Shown here piece by piece: positions 18,451 through 25,880 of a stretch of 64,000 nucleotides of DNA (within the stretch, counting starts at the first letter, position 1; each line of letters starts with the position of its first letter). The translations under genes and the position numbers were made by a program. Under the pieces are notes generated by a model. The model was not told the DNA's origin, did not search any database, and saw only the letters and a list, made by a program, of their open reading frames with translations. Origin of the DNA: an uncultured Clostridia bacterium (lineage in GTDB: Bacteria > Bacillota > Clostridia > Oscillospirales > JAAYOS01); contig CANQDU010000002.1 in NCBI GenBank assembly GCA_947593925.1, positions 62,001 to 126,000 of the forward strand. Direction: 5' to 3'.

Positions 18451-18473
18451 GGGGGCAGACTTTGTCTGCCCCC
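18451..18473 (+). terminator. Hairpin at the end of the SPFH operon
   Basis: GGGGGCAGAC (18451-18460), TTT, GTCTGCCCCC (18464-18473): a perfect 10-bp stem with TTACC after it. The U-run is poor, so the strength is uncertain. Confidence 0.6.
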
Positions 18474-18538
18474 TTACCAATTTACCGCGAATCGAAGTTG
18501 CCAAGGTGACATCGTCAAGAAATGGTGGGGTCTAGTAT

Positions 18539-19633
18539 ATGGGTAAATCATCAGGTGTAATTTATATTCTAACAAATCCGTCGTTCCCTCAATATGTAAA
18601 GATCGGCTATGCCGATAATGTGGAAACGCGGTTAAAACAACTGAATAACAGCGAGTGCATTCCTTTTGCTTTCCGCATTTACGCCACATACGAGGTTGAG
18701 GAACGTTTGACGGATTTGAAGCTCCACGCATTGATCGACCAGCTCAATCCGAACCTACGGTCCATTGACAATGTGGACGGCAAAAAGCGTATCCGTGAGT
18801 TTTACGCCATGGCTCCAGAACAGGCTTACTCTATACTCGAAACGATTGCCGTGCTTGGCGGTCGTAAGGACAGACTCCATCTGTACGATCTCTCCGCAGA
18901 AGAGAAAAAGAGTGAGAATTTGGCTCAGGAGATCGAGGAAGAACACATTGAGCGGATGTCCCCATTCGCCTTTTCCAAGTGCAATATTCCGATTGGCGCG
19001 GTAATCACATTCTTCAATCAGGGCAACGACAATTCGGGTACGCAATGCACGGTTGTGGATGATAAGACGGTAGAATATCAGGGACGGAAATTATCGCTCT
19101 CCGCCCTTGCCACCGAGCTTACGGGTAGTAAATGGGGCGTTGCCGGCCCACGTTATTTCAAGTATAACGGCGAGTGGCTGAACGATTTGCGCGCAAAAGC
19201 AGAAGGTCGCAAAGTCTCCTCACGCCTTGATGACGTGTGGATCCTTCCTTGTAACCCGAATTATTACGATATTATCGCTGCTTTTGACAACCTTGATGTG
19301 ATTGAGTGGAGTCAGTCTACCAATATCACCGTAGGCGACACGGTGTACATATATGTCGGTGAAAAAAACAAATCCATTATGTTTAAATGCGAAGTTGTCG
19401 CTGCCGATCAGTATGGCAACCGGTCAACTGATGATTACCCTTATTACAAGAAGTTAACAAAAGATCCCGATGCCCGCTATATGAAACTGAAGTTGATCGA
19501 AAAATATCCTGTTGGGATGTATCCGCTAAAGGAACTTAAGGAAAACGGTCTTGCAAGTGTTCAGGGGAGGAGCAAGGCAACCGTGCAGTTAATGAAGTAT
19601 TTTGAAAAACAAAAAATGTTAGCGGCACTTTAA
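18539..19633 (+). CDS. GIY-YIG nuclease / RAMA-like / EVE-like protein (putative modified-DNA restriction enzyme)
   Basis: A 364-residue protein, visibly AT-richer than its neighbours. Residues 1-105 match the T5orf172/Mug113 branch of GIY-YIG nucleases: VIYILTNPSFPQYVKIGYA, with a central Arg in VETRLKQL. Residues about 150-220 look like a RAMA/DUF4357-type domain (VEYQGRKLSLSALATELTG, then YFKYNGEWLNDLR), a module linked to modified-DNA recognition. Residues about 230-355 resemble an EVE/PUA-like domain (VWILPCNPNYYDIIAAF, then GDTVYIYVG), a family that can bind modified bases. The combination suggests cutting of foreign modified DNA. There is no methyltransferase next to it. GTGGGGT precedes ATG 18539. 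Domain assignments are by eye. Confidence 0.75.
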   Translation: MGKSSGVIYILTNPSFPQYVKIGYADNVETRLKQLNNSECIPFAFRIYATYEVEERLTDLKLHALIDQLNPNLRSIDNVDGKKRIREFYAMAPEQAYSILETIAVLGGRKDRLHLYDLSAEEKKSENLAQEIEEEHIERMSPFAFSKCNIPIGAVITFFNQGNDNSGTQCTVVDDKTVEYQGRKLSLSALATELTGSKWGVAGPRYFKYNGEWLNDLRAKAEGRKVSSRLDDVWILPCNPNYYDIIAAFDNLDVIEWSQSTNITVGDTVYIYVGEKNKSIMFKCEVVAADQYGNRSTDDYPYYKKLTKDPDARYMKLKLIEKYPVGMYPLKELKENGLASVQGRSKATVQLMKYFEKQKMLAAL

Positions 19634-19825
19634 AGCAATGAAAGATTTTTGATACTAAACAGTTATAACAGATGGTCGCCCTCTAAAGAACGGACTCCAT
19701 ACGATTCATAAATGTCAAATCGGGCTTTTGGTGAGACATATACCACTGAATCCATCATTAATGAATCGTTTTGCTGCAGTAGGTCTACCTATTCCGGAAG
19801 AATAATCAGGGATACACCCGAAAGA

Positions 19826-19863
19826 AACAGACATACCCGGTCTATAAACCGGATATGTCTGTT
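19826..19863 (-). terminator. Terminator of the PocR-AraC regulator gene
   Basis: A 16-bp stem (19826-19841 with 19848-19863) around a six-base loop. The single non-Watson-Crick pair is G-U wobble only when read on the minus strand, and the minus strand continues TTTCTTTC, so it terminates the leftward AraC transcript. Confidence 0.75.
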
Positions 19864-19899
19864 CTCATTTGCAGCACCCTGCTTGGTAGCTGCCCTTTA

Positions 19900-19953
19900 T
19901 CAGTACTGTGTTCGATGTTGTTTTATCGAAAGCTGCCGGAAAGTGGCGGCCAT
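19900..19953 (-). CDS. Possible 17-residue small ORF downstream of the AraC gene
   Basis: On the minus strand, AAAGGAG followed by seven bases and ATG opens a frame reading MAATFRQLSIKQHRTQY and a stop, three bases after the AraC stop codon and just before the terminator. Spacing to the ribosome site is good. It is too short to call on statistics; it may be a chance ORF or the stub of a decayed gene. Confidence 0.25.
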   Translation of the reverse strand: MAATFRQLSIKQHRTQY

Positions 19954-19956
19954 GTT

Positions 19957-20781
19957 TTATTCTCCTTTGCCTTCGCGGTACTCGCCGGGGGTGACGCCGC
20001 AGTGACGCTTGAACACCTTCGCGAAGTAGCCCCTGTCCGAGAAGCCGCAGCGGTTCGCGACTTCGTCAAACGGAAGCGAGGTCTCGCGCAGAAGCTCCTT
20101 CGCCTTCGACACGCGCACCTTGACGAGATACTCGCCTATCGAGCAGCCGTTCGCCGCGCGGAAGGCGCTCGTGATGGTGGCGCGGCTGCAGTACAGAGTC
20201 TCGCACAGGCGCTCGAGGGTTATCTTTGAGGCGTAGTGCTCGTCGAGGTACTGCCGCGCCTGTGTCGCGAGGTCGCGCGTGTCGGTGCGGAGCTGGTTTG
20301 TGAGGGTTATGTAGGAGGCGCAGATGCTCATTATCTTTATAGCGCTGCGTATCTGGTCGTCGCTTCGGACCGGGACGAGGTTCAGCGCCTCGTTCAGCAC
20401 CTTCTCGTCCTTTATCAGCTCGAGCGCCGCCGAGCGGCAGCGTTCGCGGCTGAGGGGAGAGGGGTCTATCGTCTGACCCATCATCATGTAGCCGGAGAGT
20501 ATGCCGAAGCTGTATATCGGCACGACCGCCTCGTGCAGCCCCATGTGACAGCGGTAGACACACGCCTGTCCCGTTCTCCTGACCTTCTCGAAGGAAGCTA
20601 TGTCGCACGCTTTGCACCGGCGGTGAGCCTCCGGATTTTCGCGCATGAGCCGGCAGAAGGGCAGCGGCTCCTGCGGATACGCATAGATCTCCTTGAAATC
20701 TATGTCGTGTATCGTTATTCTGAAACCGGATATGTTGTGCAGCTCGCGCATCACGTCCAACAGCTCATGATATTCGTTCAT
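19957..20781 (-). CDS. PocR-domain AraC-family transcriptional regulator
   Basis: A 274-residue regulator. The N-terminal ~170 residues are a PocR ligand-binding domain: FCRLMRENPEAHRRCKACD, then ACVYRCHMGLHEAVVPIYSFG and GYMMMGQTID. The C-terminal ~100 residues are an AraC helix-turn-helix pair, ITLERLCETLYCSRATITSAF and DEVANRCGFSDRGYFAKVFKRH. PocR domains bind small hydrocarbon-derived ligands in characterised members; the ligand here is unknown. ATG 20781 is set by GGAGGAAC; the frame extends upstream without a ribosome site. No obvious target operon is adjacent, so it may act elsewhere or on the TIM-barrel gene behind it. Confidence 0.9.
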   Translation of the reverse strand: MNEYHELLDVMRELHNISGFRITIHDIDFKEIYAYPQEPLPFCRLMRENPEAHRRCKACDIASFEKVRRTGQACVYRCHMGLHEAVVPIYSFGILSGYMMMGQTIDPSPLSRERCRSAALELIKDEKVLNEALNLVPVRSDDQIRSAIKIMSICASYITLTNQLRTDTRDLATQARQYLDEHYASKITLERLCETLYCSRATITSAFRAANGCSIGEYLVKVRVSKAKELLRETSLPFDEVANRCGFSDRGYFAKVFKRHCGVTPGEYREGKGE

Positions 20782-20880
20782 TTTTTTTAGTTCCTCCGAT
20801 GCCCCGGCGGGGCAGGCAAGCAGGCGGACGATGAACCGATGCGGGCGGTAAGTCCTTACGGACTCTTCGCCTGTACATCT

Positions 20881-20908
20881 ATTATAGCACAATTTTTAGA
20901 ATAATCAA
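20881..20908 (-). promoter_or_regulatory. Possible promoter of the PocR-AraC gene
   Basis: On the minus strand TTGATT (20908-20903), 16-bp spacer, TATAAT (20886-20881), in the AT-rich stretch between the two leftward genes. The transcript would have a leader of about 95 bases. The -35 box is weak. Confidence 0.45.
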
Positions 20909-20928
20909 ATATTTATTTTGCAATTTGA

Positions 20929-21717
20929 TTATTTGAATTTATTCAAATCGTCAAGCGCATCGGAGACGTCCGGCCAGCAGAGGAACGCCTCGCGGAAGCC
21001 GCACCCCCGCGCGATATTCAGCTTGCGGAGCATGGAGCGCTCGTCGTCAAAGAGCGCGAAACGGCTCTCGCCGGAGGACGTGCGATAGGTAAAGTAGTTT
21101 GCCGAAAGCTCGTGGGAGAAGTAAACCATCGAGCCGTGCTCTGAGCGTATCTCCTCGAGGCGCTGCGGCGTCGTGAAGTCCTCCGCGCCGCGCGGGGAGG
21201 GCATGGCAAAGTCGATGCACACCGGCTCGAACAGCAGCGCCGCGCGGCCGGGGCCGTACCTGAACACGGCGCGGCGGACCGACTCCTCGTAGGAGCCTCC
21301 GAGCGTCGCGCCGGAGATGAGGAGCGTCGCGCCGGGCGCGGTGTCCGCGAACGCCTCCGGCACGCAGAGACGCATACGAAGTGAGGAGAAGTACAGCGCC
21401 GCCTCGTAGGCAAAGCGCGAGGTGAAGGCGTTCGGTGGCTGCTCGAAGTCGCAGAGCACGCCGTCAAAGCCGCGCGCGTCGCACTCGCGGCGTATGTCGC
21501 GGAGCAGGTCGGCAGGGTAGGGCGTGGCGTCGGTGACGCCACGGTCGCTCACCCCGAGCAGTCCGCCCCTCACGCCGACGCCGAGGTCGCCCCGGCACAG
21601 CCTGCCGTCCTCGCCGAAGCCGTAGGCGAGGTGGCAGAGCGGGAAGCCGTGCCCCTCCGCCGCGCGGACGTCGGAGGGCAGAACGCATATCGTTATTTTG
21701 AAGCTGTCGGACGGCAT
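20929..21717 (-). CDS. TIM-barrel, GH18-like hypothetical protein
   Basis: A 262-residue protein without a signal peptide. The segment RGFDGVLCDFEQPP looks like the DGxxxDxE active-site strand of GH18-type barrels, and strand-like segments recur through the sequence (ATLLISGATLG, AALLFEPVCIDFAMP, SMVYFSHELSANYFTYR, EAFLCWPDVSDAL). Similar short barrels occur in spore-formers, but I cannot name a substrate. The acidic residue at the end of DFE would be the catalytic acid if it is a true GH18 enzyme. GGAGGTG 13 bases upstream sets ATG 21717; a longer frame to 21981 runs into the repeat element and is not real. Its last codons contain a perfect ATTTGAAT/ATTCAAAT dyad. Confidence 0.6.
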   Translation of the reverse strand: MPSDSFKITICVLPSDVRAAEGHGFPLCHLAYGFGEDGRLCRGDLGVGVRGGLLGVSDRGVTDATPYPADLLRDIRRECDARGFDGVLCDFEQPPNAFTSRFAYEAALYFSSLRMRLCVPEAFADTAPGATLLISGATLGGSYEESVRRAVFRYGPGRAALLFEPVCIDFAMPSPRGAEDFTTPQRLEEIRSEHGSMVYFSHELSANYFTYRTSSGESRFALFDDERSMLRKLNIARGCGFREAFLCWPDVSDALDDLNKFK

Positions 21718-21762
21718 GGAAAACACCTCCGCTGTAAAATTGAGCGACGCCGCAAAAAAGAT

Positions 21763-21791
21763 TTGTGTATTGCGGCGGCATTTGCTATAAT
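21763..21791 (+). promoter_or_regulatory. Promoter reading into repeat copy 1 and yqeG
   Basis: TTGTGT (21763-21768), 17-bp spacer, TATAAT (21786-21791). The predicted start, near 21798, falls almost exactly on the first base of the repeat element at 21796, so the element would be the 5' leader of the yqeG transcript. Confidence 0.55.
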
Positions 21792-21795
21792 ATAG

Positions 21796-21985
21796 TCGGC
21801 GCGAAATGTGCTCGCTTCGCTGCGCAATTCCCACGCGGCCGGCGACCGCGTGGGAGCCCTTCCGATTTAACGTGCTCGGGCGAATGAATCGCCCTGTGCG
21901 AAGTTGCTTGCCGCAGGCAAGCAACTTCAACCGCGCAAACCGGCGCGGAAGCGGGCTTCGCCCGCGACCTATTTCCCGCAAGGTC
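21796..21985 (+). repeat. Dispersed hairpin-rich non-coding element, copy 1
   Basis: Non-coding stretch sharing ordered blocks with 27477-27724: TCGGCGCGAAATGTGCTCG, CGCAATTCCCA, CCCTTCCGATTTAA, GAATGAATCG, GCGAAGTTG and CAACTTCAACCGCGC, then AACCGGCGCGG. Between the blocks lie hairpins whose stems differ from copy 2 in both arms. Here they are CCCACGCGG/CCGCGTGGG (21831-21854), GGGCGAATGAATCGCCC, AGTTGCTTGC/GCAAGCAACT and GCGGGCTTCGCCCGC, with a last GACCT/AGGTC pair. It lies between a promoter and yqeG. Confidence 0.75.
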
Positions 21986-22077
21986 GTAGAGAAAAACAGT
22001 TGGGATTCTGTTTCACGCTATAGGCAACATTCAGTTCGTACATATAAAACTATGCCCGGCATGACGGAGGTATGAGA

Positions 22078-22602
22078 GTGTTTTTGCGGCTGAGGGCGGA
22101 CGCGGAGTTTTACGACGTGTGCGACATATCGGCGGAGTGGCTGAGCGCGCACGGCGTCCGCGCCGTGGCGCTCGACATGGACAACACCATAGCGAAATAC
22201 TCCGAGACCGAGCCGGACGCGCAGGTGAAGGCGTGGCTCCGCTCGCTTGAGGACGCGGGCATCCGCGCGGCGATAGTCTCGAACACTCGGCGCGAGGCGC
22301 GCGTGAGCGCTGTCGCCAGAGCGCTCGGGATACCCTACCGCCTCGGCTGCCGCAAGCCCGGGAAAAAGGGCTTCCTGTGGGCGGCGGAGACGCTCGGCGT
22401 CCGCCCGGACGAGCTCATGTCGATAGGCGACCAGATATTCACCGACGTGTGGGGCGCGAAGCGCGCCGGATGCAAGGCGGCGATAGTCTATCCGCGCGGG
22501 ATGGACGAAAACCCGCTGTTCCGCCTGCGCCGCCTCGCGGAGATGCCCTTCATAGCGCTTTCACGCGAAAGATACGGAAAGAAGGTAAAGCATGGCAGAT
22601 AA
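22078..22602 (+). CDS. yqeG: HAD phosphatase of the YqeG (IIIA) family
   Basis: A 174-residue HAD protein. Motif I is LDMDNTIAKY with the DxD pair, motif II is IVSNTRR, motif III the Lys in GCRKPGKKG, and motif IV GDQIFTDVWGAKRAG. The YqeG family (HAD-IIIA) is near-universal in Firmicutes; the cellular substrate is not established, and some relatives act on phosphatidylglycerophosphate. GGAGGT at 22066-22071 is six bases from GTG 22078 and abuts ATG 22072, so GTG is preferred; it also gives the family's usual N-terminus. It overlaps the next gene by 11 bases. Confidence 0.9.
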   Translation: MFLRLRADAEFYDVCDISAEWLSAHGVRAVALDMDNTIAKYSETEPDAQVKAWLRSLEDAGIRAAIVSNTRREARVSAVARALGIPYRLGCRKPGKKGFLWAAETLGVRPDELMSIGDQIFTDVWGAKRAGCKAAIVYPRGMDENPLFRLRRLAEMPFIALSRERYGKKVKHGR

Positions 22603-23458
22603 ACTTGCGCTCTTCGGCGCGGCGGGAAATTCGGACAGCTTCTCCGCCGTGAGCAAGAGCTCGCTCGACGCACCGAAGTGGCTGCATGAGACGATGGGTA
22701 TAGACGCATACGAGTACCAGTGCGGCAACGGCGTCCGCATAAGCGGAGAGACCGCCGCGAAGCTCGGCGAAAACGCGAGGGCGCATTCGATAGCGCTCTC
22801 GCTCCACTCGCCGTACTTCATCAGCCTTACGAACCTCGCGAACATGGAAAAGAACATAGGCTACGTCCTGCAGTCCTGCGCCGCCGCGAAGGCGATGGGC
22901 GCGGACCGCATAGTCATACATTCCGGCTCGACTACCGGCCGCGCGCGCGAGGAAGCCCTTGCGGACGCGAGGACGACGCTTCTCGAGTGCCTCCGCGCGG
23001 CGGAGGCGGAGGGGTACGGCGACATCACGCTCTGCCCCGAGACGATGGGTAAGATAAACCAGCTCGGCGACTTTGACGAGGTGACGGAGCTCTGCCTTGC
23101 GGACGACCGTCTCCTCCCGTGCGTGGACTTCGGGCACCTCTACGCCCGCACGCTCGGCGCCCTCGAGGGTAGGGAGGCTACGGCAGAGCTCCTTGACAAG
23201 CTCGAACGGAAGCTCGGGCGCGAGCGCGCCGAGAGCTTCCACATACACTTCTCGCACATCGAGTTCTCGAAGGGCGGGGAGAAGAAGCACCTCGTCCTCT
23301 CGGACGGGTCGTTCGGACCGGACTTCCGTCCGCTCGCGAGGCTCCTCGCGGAGCGCGGGCTTGTGCCGCGCATTATATGCGAGAGCGCGGGGACTCAGGC
23401 GGAGGACGCCGCCGAGATGAAGCGGATATATCTCGAGGAGCTTGAGAAGCTGGGGTAA
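22592..23458 (+). CDS. nfo: Endonuclease IV-like apurinic-site endonuclease
   Basis: A 288-residue xylose-isomerase-like TIM barrel of the Nfo family, which cuts DNA 5' to abasic sites using three zinc ions. Candidate ligands are seen in order: HSPYFISL, IVIHSGS, LCPETMGK, VDFGHLYAR, HIHFSHIEF, DGSFGPDF and IICES. It starts 11 bases inside yqeG behind AAGAAGG. Sequence departures from E. coli Nfo (for instance PETMGK in place of ENTAGQ) are usual in the Clostridia branch. A role in a sugar-isomerase reaction is less likely given the full ligand set. Confidence 0.85.
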   Translation: MADKLALFGAAGNSDSFSAVSKSSLDAPKWLHETMGIDAYEYQCGNGVRISGETAAKLGENARAHSIALSLHSPYFISLTNLANMEKNIGYVLQSCAAAKAMGADRIVIHSGSTTGRAREEALADARTTLLECLRAAEAEGYGDITLCPETMGKINQLGDFDEVTELCLADDRLLPCVDFGHLYARTLGALEGREATAELLDKLERKLGRERAESFHIHFSHIEFSKGGEKKHLVLSDGSFGPDFRPLARLLAERGLVPRIICESAGTQAEDAAEMKRIYLEELEKLG

Positions 23459-23514
23459 GCAGATACGCGCACTGCGCGACAAAATATGCAAACATTTCAC
23501 AGGAGGCAGATATT

Positions 23515-24585
23515 ATGTCCAACGTAGAAAAGATCCGTTCGATCCTCTCCGAGGCCGGCACCGACGCGATGCTCATAACCTCGGGCGTGAACCGCAGAGC
23601 TGCCACCGGGTTCCCGTCGAGCGCGGGCGCGGCGGTCGTGACGGCGGACGGAGCGTGGTTCTTCACCGACTCCCGCTATATCGAGGCGGCCGAAGCGAAG
23701 ATAGAGGGCTACAAAGTCCTCCCGGTGGGACGCGGCCGCCGCTATCAGGCGCTCATAGGCGAGGTTCTCGCGGAGGCCGGCGCAAAGACCGTCGCCTTTG
23801 AGGACTCGCGCATGACCATAGGCGAGTACAACGTCTGGAAGAGCGGCCTCGAGGGGTACGAGCTCGTCCCGCTGGGCTCGAAGCTCGAGCTTGCGCGCGG
23901 CTCGAAGACCGACGAGGAGATAGAGCTGATGATAAAGGCTCAGCGTATTAGCGAGAAGGCGCTCGAGGAGGTCCTGCCGAAAATAAAGCCCGGCGTCACC
24001 GAGAAGGAGATAGCGGCGGAGCTCGTGTACCGTCAGCTCCTGAACGGGGCGGAGAACGTCAGCTTCGACCCGATAGTCGTGAGCGGAAAGAACTCGTCCA
24101 TGCCTCACGGCGTCCCGTCCGACAAGAAGATAGAGGACGGCGACTTTATCACGATGGACTTCGGCAGCAAGTATCACGGCTACTGCTCGGATATGACCCG
24201 CACCGTCGCCGTCGGCCACGTCACCGATGAGATGAGGAAGGTCTACAACACCGTCCTCGAGGCACAGCTTGCGGGCATCGCCGCGAGCAGGGCGGGCGTC
24301 CCCGGAGAGGACATAGACGCCGCCGCGCGCAAGGTCATAGAGGACGCCGGATACGGCGAGTTCTTCGGCCACAGCTACGGCCACAGCCTCGGCCTCGAGA
24401 TACACGAGGGTCCGAACGCCGCGCCGGGCGTGAAGACGCCCATGCCGCTCAACGCCGTCGTCTCCGCAGAGCCGGGCATCTACATACCGGGACAGTTCGG
24501 AGTGCGCATCGAGGACGTCGTCATCATGCGCGAAAACTGCGGCGAGGACATCACGAAAGCGCCCAAGGAGCTCATAATTCTTTGA
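23515..24585 (+). CDS. M24 aminopeptidase P / Xaa-Pro dipeptidase family protein
   Basis: A 356-residue peptidase with a creatinase-like N-terminal domain (residues 1-125, including FFTDSRYIEAA) and a pita-bread M24 domain. The five metal ligands appear as DFGSKYHGYCSDMTRTV (two Asp), GHSYGHSLGLEIHE (His), SAEPGIY (Glu) and RIEDVV (Glu). It removes N-terminal residues before proline or cleaves Xaa-Pro. It directly precedes efp, the standard Firmicutes pairing; efp relieves ribosome stalling at proline runs. GGAGG lies before ATG 23515. Confidence 0.93.
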   Translation: MSNVEKIRSILSEAGTDAMLITSGVNRRAATGFPSSAGAAVVTADGAWFFTDSRYIEAAEAKIEGYKVLPVGRGRRYQALIGEVLAEAGAKTVAFEDSRMTIGEYNVWKSGLEGYELVPLGSKLELARGSKTDEEIELMIKAQRISEKALEEVLPKIKPGVTEKEIAAELVYRQLLNGAENVSFDPIVVSGKNSSMPHGVPSDKKIEDGDFITMDFGSKYHGYCSDMTRTVAVGHVTDEMRKVYNTVLEAQLAGIAASRAGVPGEDIDAAARKVIEDAGYGEFFGHSYGHSLGLEIHEGPNAAPGVKTPMPLNAVVSAEPGIYIPGQFGVRIEDVVIMRENCGEDITKAPKELIIL

Positions 24586-24603
24586 GCCTCGGGAAAAAAG
24601 GTA

Positions 24604-24632
24604 TTGCAATAGCGCGGGATATAGTGTAAAAT
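24604..24632 (+). promoter_or_regulatory. Promoter of efp
   Basis: TTGCAA (24604-24609), 17-bp spacer, TAAAAT (24627-24632). A 14-bp perfect palindrome CTGTATATATACAG (24645-24658) lies at about +6 to +19 and could be an operator. Confidence 0.65.
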
Positions 24633-24679
24633 AACTTAGTTAGACTGTATATATACAGGTTTCATGGAGGTTTTGAAAT

Positions 24680-25240
24680 ATGATTTCTGCTGGTGATTTC
24701 CGCAACGGAGTAACCTTTGAGCTTGACGGCCAGGTAATGCAGGTCATCGAGTTCCAGCACGTTAAGCCGGGCAAGGGCGCGGCGTTCGTCCGCACGAAGA
24801 TGCGCAACGTCATCAACGGCGGCGTCGTGGACCGCAGCTTCAGCCCGACCGAGCGTTTCCCGACCGCGTTCATCGAGCGCCGGGACATGCAGTACCTTTA
24901 CAGCGAGGACGATCTCTACTACTTCATGGATAACGAGACCTACGACCAGATCCCGATAAGCAAGGACAAGCTCGACGACAACTTCAAGTTCGTCAAGGAG
25001 AACGAGAACGTCAAGGTCCTCAGCTACAAGGGCAACATCTTCGGCATCGAGCCGCCGACGTTCGTCGTGCTCGAGATAACCGACTGCGAGCCGGGCGTCA
25101 AGGGAGACACCGCCACTAACGTCATGAAGCAGGCGACCCTCGAGACCGGCGCGACCATCAAGGTCCCGCTCTTTGTCAACGTTGGCGAGTTCATACGCAT
25201 AGATACCCGCACCGGCGAGTATCTCGAGCGCGCGAAGTAA
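24680..25240 (+). CDS. efp: Translation elongation factor P
   Basis: A 186-residue, three-domain EF-P, normal length. The loop [10 protein letters not shown] in domain I carries Lys32, the residue modified in bacteria that use lysylation; no modification enzyme is visible in the window. The C-terminal domain III motif is [16 protein letters not shown] enters the ribosomal E site and helps form Pro-Pro bonds. It has its own promoter and the codon choice of a highly expressed gene, with more ATC than ATA isoleucine. The next gene follows in 10 bases. Confidence 0.97.
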   Translation: MISAGDFRNGVTFELDGQVMQVIEFQHVKPGKGAAFVRTKMRNVINGGVVDRSFSPTERFPTAFIERRDMQYLYSEDDLYYFMDNETYDQIPISKDKLDDNFKFVKENENVKVLSYKGNIFGIEPPTFVVLEITDCEPGVKGDTATNVMKQATLETGATIKVPLFVNVGEFIRIDTRTGEYLERAK

Positions 25241-25250
25241 GGCGGGCAGT

Positions 25251-25823
25251 ATGGAGCTGAAAAAGCAGATATCCTACGTCAAGGGGCTTGTCGAAGGCAT
25301 GACCCTCGACGCCGACACGCCGGAGCACAAGCTGATAGCGGCGCTTATCGACGTCATCGGCGGCCTCGAGGAACAGACCGAGACGCTCGAGGAGCGTGTG
25401 AAGGCGCTCCAGGACACCGTTGACCTGATGGACGAGTCGATTGACGACATCTTTGAGATCCTCGCGGACGACGACGAGGACGACGACGGGTGCGGCTGCC
25501 ATCACTGCCACCACCATCACGACGGCGACGATGAGTCCGAGGACGGCGACGAGGACGGGTGCGGCTGCGGACATTGTCACCACCATCACGGCGATGAGGA
25601 TGAGGACGACGACGTGCCCGAGCTCGGCCTTGAGCTTGCGTGCCCCGTCTGCGGTGAGAAGATAGAGCTCACCGAGGAGATGTGGCGTGACCGCGTCTTC
25701 GAGTGCCCGCATTGCGGCGACCGCCTTGAGCTTGACTTCGGCGAGGACGAGCATCATCACCACCATCACCATCATCACCACGGCGAGGACGCCGAGGGTG
25801 AGGATACCCACGAGGAAGAATAA
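25251..25823 (+). CDS. CD1247-like coiled-coil protein with His/Cys/Asp-rich metal-binding segments
   Basis: A 190-residue protein. Residues 1-70 (ISYVKGLVEGM, then EEQTETLEERVKALQ) resemble the N-terminal domain of the CD1247-type proteins that follow efp in Clostridia. Then come two similar blocks, CGCHHCHHHHDGDD and CGCGHCHHHHGDED, inside long Asp/Glu runs. A zinc ribbon follows (CPVCGEK with CPHCGDR), and near the C-terminus is a run of ten histidines. The density of His, Cys and acidic residues points to metal binding or storage, probably zinc or nickel. No signal peptide, so it is cytoplasmic. Probably co-transcribed with efp. Function otherwise unknown. Confidence 0.8.
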   Translation: MELKKQISYVKGLVEGMTLDADTPEHKLIAALIDVIGGLEEQTETLEERVKALQDTVDLMDESIDDIFEILADDDEDDDGCGCHHCHHHHDGDDESEDGDEDGCGCGHCHHHHGDEDEDDDVPELGLELACPVCGEKIELTEEMWRDRVFECPHCGDRLELDFGEDEHHHHHHHHHHGEDAEGEDTHEEE

Positions 25824-25834
25824 GCAGGCAACAT

Positions 25835-25860
25835 CGGAGCGGCACTCTTGTGCCGCTCCG
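25835..25860 (+). terminator. Hairpin between the His-rich protein gene and GH43
   Basis: CGGAGCGGCAC (25835-25845), TCTT, GTGCCGCTCCG (25850-25860), followed by TCCTTC. The GH43 ribosome site AGGAGGG begins seven bases later, so the structure separates the two transcription units or modulates readthrough. Confidence 0.6.
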
Positions 25861-25880
25861 TCCTTCAGGAGGGAAAATTT

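Larger units (their letters stand above)
19634..19956. other. AT-rich intergenic region between the nuclease gene and the AraC gene
   Basis: No substantial gene seen. It continues the lower-GC composition of the nuclease gene. It contains the minus-strand terminator at 19826-19863 and a 17-codon minus-strand reading frame at 19900-19953 with a plausible ribosome site. The rest (19634-19820) shows no feature I can name. Confidence 0.5.

Noticed and set aside
20931-20948. ATTTGAAT/ATTCAAAT dyad considered as an operator or terminator
   Set aside because: It lies within the last codons of the TIM-barrel gene and lacks a U-run; it may be chance in AT-rich sequence.
25755-25785. CAT/CAC tandem run, considered as a microsatellite or tag from cloning
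   Set aside because: It is in frame inside a protein with other His/Cys clusters and an efp-linked N-terminal domain, so it is native coding sequence.
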